NCBI GenBank assembly: GCA_026417845.1
Contig: JAOACM010000078.1
Location: forward strand, 1 to 12,188
DNA length: 12,188 nucleotides
Origin: Planctomycetota bacterium
GTDB taxonomy: Bacteria > Planctomycetota > SZUA-567 > H5-PLA8 > CALKMO01
Reading direction: 5' to 3'
Below the pieces are notes generated by a model that saw only the letters and a program-made list of their open reading frames with translations, did not search any database and was not told where the DNA came from. Positions within the stretch are counted from its first letter, which is position 1. The number at the start of each line of letters is the position of its first letter. This document shows, one piece after another, positions 6,531 to 12,188 of this stretch. Position numbers and translations under genes: made by a program.

Positions 6531-9209
6531 ATGGCGGGATCGCTCTCCAATTCGCAGGCGGAATATCCGGCGTTCGCGGCGCCGATGTCGCGGCGCCCGC
6601 TCATCCACATCCCGGCCTGCTGCATAGCCCTGGTGTGGGTGGTCGCGGCGGCCCTCGGCGCCGGGGAGCTTTTTACCGCCAGGCCATCGGCCGCCAGGGA
6701 AGGCGAGGGGGCGAAAATAAGCTTTGTCCTGTCGGCCCCGACGGACGTGGAGGTCGCCGTCCTGGACGCCGGCGGGAAGATCGTCCGCCACCTGGCCGCG
6801 GGGGTACTGGGCGGGAAGAATCCGCCGCCGGAACCGCTCAGGCCCGGGCTGGCGCAGGAGATAGTATGGGACGGGAAGGACGACTCCGGGAGGCCGGCGG
6901 CCGGCGGGCCGTTCAGAGCGCGCATCTCAGCGGGAACGACGCCCCGGCTCGAAAGGCACGTCGGCTGGGACGGCAGGACGCTCGGCTACATCGCCTCCCT
7001 GGCCGTCGGCCCCGGCGGCGAGGTGTTCGTGCTGTTATCCGAGAGTTTCTGGGGGAGGTCCGAGGTCAGGGTCTACAGCCGCGAAGGCAAGTACCTCCGG
7101 ACGATACTCCCCTGGCCGGCCGACGCGCCTCCCGGGCGCACCGCATCCGTCGGGCACCTCGATACAGGCGGCGAAAGGGTCCCGATAGTTTTCAACGGCC
7201 ACAGCTGCAACCTCGCCCCGCTGACGGCCGGGCTCAAGACGCAGACCATGGCCGTACATCCGAAGGGCTGGGTGGTAATGTTCAGTGCGGTGGGGACTAT
7301 GGCCGAGCACGGCCCGCCGCGGCATCTGCTGGCGCTCCATCCTGAGGGCGGGGCCCCGGAGGGCGTGCCGTTCGTCGGGCCGAGGATACTGCGGGCGCGG
7401 GGGTTCCTCGGCGGCTCGGGCGACGCCACGGCCCGCTTCTTCGACCACGCCGCTTTCTCGCCCGACGGGAAGTGGATATACCTGACGACCAGCCGCCTGA
7501 TCCCGAAGGACGAAGACCCCAGGCGCATCATAAAGCCCCGCCACGCCGTCTTCCGCGTGACATGGAGCGACGATGAGATCGGCGCGCCGTTCCTGGGCAA
7601 GGACGGAGAGCCGGGGACCGACGACAGCCATTTCAATGATCCTCAAGGGCTGGCGACGGACCCGGACGGGAACATCTACGTGTGCGACCGCGGGAACGAC
7701 CGGGTGGCCGTGTTTTCGGCCGATGGCGGGCCGGTCGGAAAATTCCCCGTCGAGGATCCGGCGCAGGTATTCGTCAGCCGGAAGGATCGGACGATATACG
7801 TTTTCTCGAAGGCCGCCGAGCGGAAGGTCGCCTCGACCAGACTCTTCAAGTTCGCCCCCCTGAAAGACGGGACGTCGCGGGAGATCGCGCGGGCCGATCT
7901 GGGGGCGGCGGAGGTCGTCGCGCTGGACGCGCTGGCCGAACCGCCGATCGTCTGGTGCGGAATCGGCAAGAACCTGGTACCCGCGAGGGACGAGGGCGGA
8001 AAATTCGAGGTGGGCAAGCCGGTAAACGACAACGAGGCCGGACTCGAGTGGCCGATGTTCCTGGCCCCGGACATTGAACGGGGGCGGATATTCGTGCGCG
8101 AGCGGTCCCACTGGTTGTATCAGGTGGACCTGAAGACCGGCAGGGTGTCTCTGATCCCGATCAAGGGGGCCGATATCGCCTTGGACCGCACCGGCAACAT
8201 CTACGTTCTGGACGGCTACGGCACCGACTCGCTGTCGCGGTACACGCCGGATTTCAAGCCGTTGCCGTTCCCCGCGACCGGGACGCACAAGCTGAAGGTT
8301 CATTATCGCGCGTACGGTCCGAACCTTGGAATGCGGGGCCTGCGCGTGGCGCCCAGCGGAGACATCTACGTCTTGGCCTCGACGAACTACGGCGGCCCGG
8401 ACGTGCTGGGCGGCCGCCTGCACGTATTCGGTCCCGACGGCAGGCTGAAAAACGCCGACCTGATACCGGGGCTCGGCTACGGAGACTGCGGTGTAGGGGT
8501 GGACGCCCGCGGGAATGTGTACGTGGGAGTCAATATAAAGCCCGAGGGGCGGCCGGTGCCAGAGTGGCTGGAAGGCAAGGTGCCGGCATCGCCGTGGCTG
8601 TGGTGGCGGAAGTCCGACCGCCAGCCGCCGTGGTCGTATCCGTTCTGCAACCCGTACCTCTTTTACTGCGGAACGGTGCTCAAATTCCCGCCCACAGGCG
8701 GAGCCATATACGGTCACGACATTGCCGAGCGGGAAGGGAAGAGGACGGCCCCTACGATGTCGGCGGCCAACGCGCCGAAGGACGCCGTCCCGTACCGGTC
8801 CTCGTACCTGAGTCGCGAGGTCCGGGTGGCCGGGGCGCTGTGGGCCTTCCAGGGAGCCGGGCCGATCCCGGGATCGAGCGACGGCCCGTCTCCGGATCCG
8901 GGATGCGTATGTTTCCCGTCGCGGCTGGACGCCGACGAATACGGGAGGGTTTACATCCCGAACGTGTTCCGCTCGCGCGTGGAGATGCTTGACGCCGCCG
9001 GCAACCCGATCGCCGGCATCGGCCGCTACGGCAACGCCGACAGTGCCGGGCCGGGGAGCGCGGTTCCTGATCCGGAGATAGCCTTCGCGTGGCCAGCGTT
9101 CGTCGCCGCCGGGACGGACGGGAAACTGTACGTTTCCGACAGCGTGAACCGGCGGGTGACGATCGTCCGGTTCGAGCGGCGGGCGGAAGCCGAGTGCGAG
9201 GTAAGGTGA
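6531..9209 (+). CDS. Secreted FlgD-like Ig plus NHL-repeat beta-propeller protein (NHL protein 2)
   Basis: An 892-residue exported protein when started at ATG 6531, which has GGAGG at ideal spacing. ATG 6585 would give an 874-residue product with a cleaner signal peptide (MSRRPLIHIPACC, then a hydrophobic core). Numbering from 6531, the signal ends near residue 45. Residues 47-140 are the FlgD-like Ig domain (REGEGAKISF, DVEVAVLDAGGK, IVRHLAAGVLGG, WDGKDDSGRP). The clearest NHL repeat starts at His367 (HFNDPQGLATDPDGNIYVCD, then NDRVAVF). Later repeats contain GNIYVLDGYG, GDIYVLA and GNVYVGV, and a last one RLDADEYGRVY. It shares with gene 2 the stretches YLRTI-x-PWPAD, YGN-x-DSAGP-x-S-x-VP, a CxC (C792, C794) and a Cys four residues from the end (C889). 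It is therefore a full-length paralogue, differing mostly in loops. Function is inferred to be binding, as for gene 2. The gap to gene 5 is 184 nt. Confidence 0.87.
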   Translation: MAGSLSNSQAEYPAFAAPMSRRPLIHIPACCIALVWVVAAALGAGELFTARPSAAREGEGAKISFVLSAPTDVEVAVLDAGGKIVRHLAAGVLGGKNPPPEPLRPGLAQEIVWDGKDDSGRPAAGGPFRARISAGTTPRLERHVGWDGRTLGYIASLAVGPGGEVFVLLSESFWGRSEVRVYSREGKYLRTILPWPADAPPGRTASVGHLDTGGERVPIVFNGHSCNLAPLTAGLKTQTMAVHPKGWVVMFSAVGTMAEHGPPRHLLALHPEGGAPEGVPFVGPRILRARGFLGGSGDATARFFDHAAFSPDGKWIYLTTSRLIPKDEDPRRIIKPRHAVFRVTWSDDEIGAPFLGKDGEPGTDDSHFNDPQGLATDPDGNIYVCDRGNDRVAVFSADGGPVGKFPVEDPAQVFVSRKDRTIYVFSKAAERKVASTRLFKFAPLKDGTSREIARADLGAAEVVALDALAEPPIVWCGIGKNLVPARDEGGKFEVGKPVNDNEAGLEWPMFLAPDIERGRIFVRERSHWLYQVDLKTGRVSLIPIKGADIALDRTGNIYVLDGYGTDSLSRYTPDFKPLPFPATGTHKLKVHYRAYGPNLGMRGLRVAPSGDIYVLASTNYGGPDVLGGRLHVFGPDGRLKNADLIPGLGYGDCGVGVDARGNVYVGVNIKPEGRPVPEWLEGKVPASPWLWWRKSDRQPPWSYPFCNPYLFYCGTVLKFPPTGGAIYGHDIAEREGKRTAPTMSAANAPKDAVPYRSSYLSREVRVAGALWAFQGAGPIPGSSDGPSPDPGCVCFPSRLDADEYGRVYIPNVFRSRVEMLDAAGNPIAGIGRYGNADSAGPGSAVPDPEIAFAWPAFVAAGTDGKLYVSDSVNRRVTIVRFERRAEAECEVR
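6563..6575 (+). other. 13-bp sequence shared by the start regions of genes 4 and 5, copy 1
   Basis: ATATCCGGCGTTC here is identical to 9348-9360. If gene 4 starts at 6531, this copy is inside the coding sequence; if it starts at 6585, it is in the leader, about 10 nt upstream. Its role is unknown. Confidence 0.35.
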
Positions 9210-9211
9210 CA

Positions 9212-9225
9212 GCGCGCCGGCGCGC
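9212..9225. repeat. Perfect 14-bp palindrome after gene 4
   Basis: GCGCGCCGGCGCGC is fully self-complementary and starts 2 nt after the TGA of gene 4. There is no loop or T-run, so it is not a normal terminator. It could be a protein-binding site or chance in GC-rich DNA. The remaining part of the 9210-9393 gap holds no gene that I can support. Confidence 0.35.
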
Positions 9226-9347
9226 GACTGCTTCCGGGAGGGATGCCCCGGCGGACATCGCGCGAGAGGAAGCGGGCGAGAGAAGCGCCGCGGGATGCGG
9301 GGCGGGACGGTACGGAAGCGCGCGAAGCCGGAGAACCGGAAAGCCAT

Positions 9348-9360
9348 ATATCCGGCGTTC
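9348..9360 (+). other. 13-bp sequence shared by the start regions of genes 4 and 5, copy 2
   Basis: ATATCCGGCGTTC is identical to 6563-6575. It ends 33 nt before ATG 9394. TCCGG (9351-9355) can pair with CCGGA (9360-9364) around a CGTT loop, so a small hairpin in the leader is possible; the gene 4 copy lacks this pairing. Confidence 0.4.
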
Positions 9361-9375
9361 CGGACGGGCAAAGGC

Positions 9376-9385
9376 GGGAGGAGGA
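9376..9385 (+). promoter_or_regulatory. Ribosome binding site fixing the start of gene 5
   Basis: GGGAGGAGGA ends 8 nt before ATG 9394. This favours that ATG over the in-frame ATG at 9295, which would add 33 Arg- and Lys-rich residues ahead of the signal peptide. Confidence 0.7.
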
Positions 9386-9393
9386 ATCGGACG

Positions 9394-12075
9394 ATGCCGG
9401 ACGGATCGTTTGGGAGGCAGGCCGCGAAGGCGGCGGCAATGGCCTTGGCGGCCGTCTTCTGTGGGGCCGGGGAACAGGAAAGCGGCGGTGCGGGAGCGGG
9501 AGGCGGCGCCGCGGCGCTGAAGGACGCACCGCCCAATATATGGGTGAAAGTCCACGAATCGAAGACCGGCCGGCGCAGGCAGCCGCTGTTCGTATACGCG
9601 GCAAACATAAAGAGGTTCGTCCTGGCCACCGGCCTGCAGGCCACCGGCGGCGTGGTCCCTCGCCACTACGACACGGAGGAGTTCGATCCGGTATCGTGCA
9701 GGTGGTTCAACGCCTATCCCCGGTCGGTGGCGGCGGGAAGGCCCGAGTCGGGGCCGGTGGGAGAGGACTACGCGAGGGCGCGCGAAAAACAGGGATACAA
9801 CGGGCCGGAGCTCTTCTACAAGGACGGCGAGCACCTGAGGCTGGGCGCAGGCGGCCAGTGGCTCGGCACGGCCACGACCTACGACTGGTGCTACGTCCCC
9901 GACGACGGCAAGGTATACCTTTCGATGTGGGGAAAAACCCTCCGCTACGACCCCGTAGCCAGGACATGGGAGGATCTGAACTCCAAACCGCGCGGAACAT
10001 GCCCGGTCTGGGGCTCGATGTGCTACGATCCCATCAACAAGGAGATACTGCATTCGGGCGGCGGCGGCGGGAGCGCCGAGGTCGGCACGTGGGTTTACAG
10101 CATAGAGAAGAACGAGTGGAGGAGACTGGAGTTCGGATCGCCGAAGCTCAAGGAGATCTTCGCGAAAGCCAGGGACTTGAAGTGGAGGGCCAAGGCGCTC
10201 CTGGGAGCGTGCTGCAACAGGTTCGCCGTAACGGAGACGGTGGCCGAGGCCAGGGCGGACCTGGCCGCCGCGGCTGCCGGACTGGCCTCCGCGGCGGAAA
10301 GGCTTGCCGGCGAAATCGAAGCGGCCGGTCTGGAAAGGCACGAGAAGGCCGCGGGCGAAATGGGCGCGCGCCGCCTCAGGGCCGCCGCGGCCGCAGTCAG
10401 GGCGGCCGGGCCGGCGCTGGCCGGGCGGATAACTCCCGAAAAGATAGCGGCCGTCCGCACCGCGCGGGTCGTTTTCGAGCAGGCCGTGGACGCGCTGGCT
10501 CCGGAGCCGCCAGGCCGCGCGCGATCGCAGACCGCCTTCGACCCGGTCAACGGGAAGATCGTCCTGTTCGGCGGCGACGGACTCGACAGGACCCTCTCCG
10601 ACACCTGGGTCTACGACTGCGCCTCGCGGACGTGGGAACAGCGGTTCCCGGCAAAATGTCCCGCGCCGCGTGCCGGCCACATATTGGCCTGGCTGCCGAA
10701 GTCGAAACGCATCGTGCTGGCCGGAGGCTACAGCCGTACGCCGCTGCCGCAGGAGATATGGACCTGCGACGTTGCGGCGAACAGGTGGGACATCCTGTTC
10801 GCGGGTCCGGAATCGGGCAGCAAGGGGGGCGGCAGGTCCGCCGGGGACCTCCCGTCGGTGACGGCCCGCGAGACGCAGGTCGGCGCCGTGAGCGGAGATG
10901 ATGTGCTCGTGTGCACCGTCGGATCGGCGGTCACGTGGGCCTGCAAGGTGGACCCGTCGAAGGCCGACCCGGCGCTGGCGGCCGCCAGGGGTTGCGATCC
11001 CGGGACCTATGCGTTCAACACTATAGATCCGGCGAAATGGGAAAGCGCCGCCAGCCCCGATCCGGAAGGCATGGCCCGCAAGCTGCGCGAGCTGCCCGTC
11101 AACCGCTGGACTTCTCTGAAATTCCCACTGTACGCCCCGGGCGCTACTAACAGGTGGGGCACCACGGCTTACGATACAGATCGCCACCAGCTCCTGTTCT
11201 GGGGCGGCGGCCATGCGACCAGCCATGAAAACGACGTGGCGCACTTCGGCCTGCTGGGAGGCTTCTGGACCATCGGATATCACCCGGACGATCCGATAGA
11301 GATCGTATACGCCTCGCAGCCGGTCCCGCTGAGCTTCAACGACCGCTGCCACGTGCCGATACACGCCTACAAGGCCTACTGCTACGACCCGACGGCGGGA
11401 AAGATGTTCTACTTCGACCGCGCATACAACCCGGCCGTCCGCGAGTGGGAACCGGCACCGTTTCCAGGGGTGGAGCACCGGGGGCCGATGCACAGCCACA
11501 TGGAGAGCACCCCGAAGGGCGCCGTCGTCTACTCGGAGAAGGGCCTCTTCCGGTTCGACGCCGCGTCCGGGGCATGGAAGAAACTGCCGTGGGACGGCCC
11601 GAAATTCGGCGCCATATGGTGCGACGGCCACTCACTCTGCTACGACTCGAAGCGCGACTGCTTGTGGCTGGCCAGCGACAAAGCGATATTCCGCTACGAA
11701 ATGGCGACCGGCAAGGCGGAAAAGGCGGATGTTAAAAAGCCGGCGGCGCTCGGCCAGTTCTTCTTCTGGGGCGAGGAAGTCTACCTGCCGGAGGCCGACC
11801 TGATCCTGCTTATGCAGCTCTTCAAGAAACCCGATGGGACACCCTCCAACGCCGCATTCGACCCGTCCTCCGGCAAGTTCTTCTGGGTGGACCTGAAGTT
11901 CGCCGAGGAAGACGGGAAACCCGTATCGTTCAAGGACAACCCCTTCAGCTGGCATGACGCGCTGGCCTACGACCCGGAACTGAAGCTGGTCGTGCTGAAC
12001 AATTCGAGCGCGAGGAAGGTCTGGGTGTTGCGCTTCGAGCGCAAGACCGCGGCGCTCGCGGAGATGACGGAGTAA
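9394..12075 (+). CDS. Secreted double-Kelch protein with a helical insert (Kelch protein 2)
   Basis: An 893-residue exported protein of unknown function. Residues 1-26 are a signal peptide (positive R8 and K12, core AAAMALAAVF), followed by a Gly/Ala-rich linker to about 42. The first propeller opens at N48-I-W-V-K and the second at N570-R-W-T-S, the same signature that opens both halves of gene 3. I count six Kelch-like blades in each. Blades 1-3 of the first propeller cover about 55-249. Blades 4-6 cover about 376-540. Between them lies an Ala-rich stretch (250-372) with many E, R and K, expected to be helical. Blade 1 of the second propeller holds WGGGH (603-607) and N613-D-V, a motif form seen in galactose-oxidase-like Kelch domains. 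No complete catalytic site was recognised. Apart from the helical insert, the plan matches gene 3, so both probably act in similar extracellular binding roles with the NHL proteins. Confidence 0.86.
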   Translation: MPDGSFGRQAAKAAAMALAAVFCGAGEQESGGAGAGGGAAALKDAPPNIWVKVHESKTGRRRQPLFVYAANIKRFVLATGLQATGGVVPRHYDTEEFDPVSCRWFNAYPRSVAAGRPESGPVGEDYARAREKQGYNGPELFYKDGEHLRLGAGGQWLGTATTYDWCYVPDDGKVYLSMWGKTLRYDPVARTWEDLNSKPRGTCPVWGSMCYDPINKEILHSGGGGGSAEVGTWVYSIEKNEWRRLEFGSPKLKEIFAKARDLKWRAKALLGACCNRFAVTETVAEARADLAAAAAGLASAAERLAGEIEAAGLERHEKAAGEMGARRLRAAAAAVRAAGPALAGRITPEKIAAVRTARVVFEQAVDALAPEPPGRARSQTAFDPVNGKIVLFGGDGLDRTLSDTWVYDCASRTWEQRFPAKCPAPRAGHILAWLPKSKRIVLAGGYSRTPLPQEIWTCDVAANRWDILFAGPESGSKGGGRSAGDLPSVTARETQVGAVSGDDVLVCTVGSAVTWACKVDPSKADPALAAARGCDPGTYAFNTIDPAKWESAASPDPEGMARKLRELPVNRWTSLKFPLYAPGATNRWGTTAYDTDRHQLLFWGGGHATSHENDVAHFGLLGGFWTIGYHPDDPIEIVYASQPVPLSFNDRCHVPIHAYKAYCYDPTAGKMFYFDRAYNPAVREWEPAPFPGVEHRGPMHSHMESTPKGAVVYSEKGLFRFDAASGAWKKLPWDGPKFGAIWCDGHSLCYDSKRDCLWLASDKAIFRYEMATGKAEKADVKKPAALGQFFFWGEEVYLPEADLILLMQLFKKPDGTPSNAAFDPSSGKFFWVDLKFAEEDGKPVSFKDNPFSWHDALAYDPELKLVVLNNSSARKVWVLRFERKTAALAEMTE
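10141..10509 (+). other. Ala-rich helical insert coded within gene 5
   Basis: This covers residues 250-372 of Kelch protein 2. It has almost no Trp, Tyr or GG pairs, which are frequent on both sides, and is dominated by Ala, Glu, Arg and Leu in helix-like spacing (for example AEARADLAAAAAGLASAAER). It interrupts the first propeller between blades 3 and 4. The equivalent place in gene 3 has no such stretch. A bundle of three or four helices or a short coiled coil is expected. Confidence 0.65.
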
Positions 12076-12157
12076 GAGCCTGTCCGAAAACCTGCCGCCG
12101 CGGAGCTTACCGGCTCTGCGCTCTCGACTTCGTACCGAGAGGCTTTTGGACAGGCTC
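12076..12157. repeat. Imperfect palindromic repeat, copy B
   Basis: GAGCCTGTCC (12076-12085) is exactly the reverse complement of GGACAGGCTC (12148-12157), and next to these arms AAAA (12087-12090) faces TTTT (12144-12147) across a one-base bulge. An inner stem pairs CTCTCG (12121-12126) with CGAGAG (12136-12141). It starts directly after the TAA of gene 5. The outer arms and the inner TCTCG/CGAGA stem are related to the repeat at 6383-6456. The last 31 bases of the window (12158-12188) show nothing that I can identify. Confidence 0.65.
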
Positions 12158-12188
12158 CAAGATTGAAGGGCGAAAGAGCGACCGGGGA

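Noticed and set aside
6585..6660. Lipoprotein signal in NHL protein 2 (IPACC)
   Set aside because: Pro at -2 does not fit a lipobox, and the Cys pair comes before the hydrophobic core rather than after it.
9394..9480. Lipoprotein signal in Kelch protein 2 (Cys in AVFC)
   Set aside because: Residues before the Cys do not fit a lipobox (Phe at -1); a normal cleaved signal peptide fits better.
7035..11631. Very long open frames on the minus strand opposite genes 4 and 5 (and similar ones opposite genes 2 and 3)
   Set aside because: They lie antisense to well-supported genes, are rich in Arg, Pro and Ala, and show no domain or signal sequence. They are the usual effect of few stop codons in GC-rich DNA.
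1..12188. CRISPR array, tRNA, rRNA or transposase gene
   Set aside because: No regularly spaced repeats, no tRNA-like cloverleaf and no transposase motifs were seen; nearly all the sequence is taken up by the five genes.

Overview
The window is high-GC bacterial DNA (about two-thirds G+C by eye) with five large genes, all on the + strand. The first is cut by the left edge. Every complete gene product starts with a Sec-type signal peptide and none has another membrane segment, so this is a locus for exported proteins. The host is most likely an uncultured or environmental bacterium of the Planctomycetes/Lentisphaerae/Kiritimatiellae type or a similar polymer-degrading phylum. That rests on the protein families (DUF4091/GH123-like, FlgD-like Ig plus NHL, large double-Kelch proteins) and on free use of AGG and ATA codons despite the high GC. 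No phylogenetic marker gene is present, so the placement is tentative.

Layout. Bases 1-1409: the 3' part of a DUF4091/glycoside-hydrolase-like protein. Bases 1572-4118: NHL-type beta-propeller protein 1. Bases 4152-6359: double-Kelch protein 1, only 33 nt downstream. Bases 6531-9209: NHL-type protein 2, a paralogue of protein 1. Bases 9394-12075: double-Kelch protein 2. The order NHL-Kelch-NHL-Kelch looks like two rounds of the same two-gene module. The intergenic gaps (162, 33, 171 and 184 nt) hold good Shine-Dalgarno sequences. They also hold two diverged copies of a roughly 75-80 bp palindromic repeat, one after each Kelch gene (6383-6456 and 12076-12157), and a 13-bp sequence shared by the start regions of genes 4 and 5.

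How the genes may work together. The NHL proteins have an N-terminal FlgD-like Ig domain followed by a propeller. The Kelch proteins can each be read as two six-bladed propellers, and all four propellers open with the signature N-x-W-[TV]-[KS]. The second Kelch protein carries an Ala-rich helical insert of about 120 residues between blades 3 and 4 of its first propeller. Propellers of this kind usually bind proteins or glycans, and the hydrolase-like neighbour suggests work on an extracellular polymer. No catalytic site could be identified with confidence in any of them, so function is inference. The best candidates for something undescribed are the repeated secreted NHL/double-Kelch pair and the helical insert.
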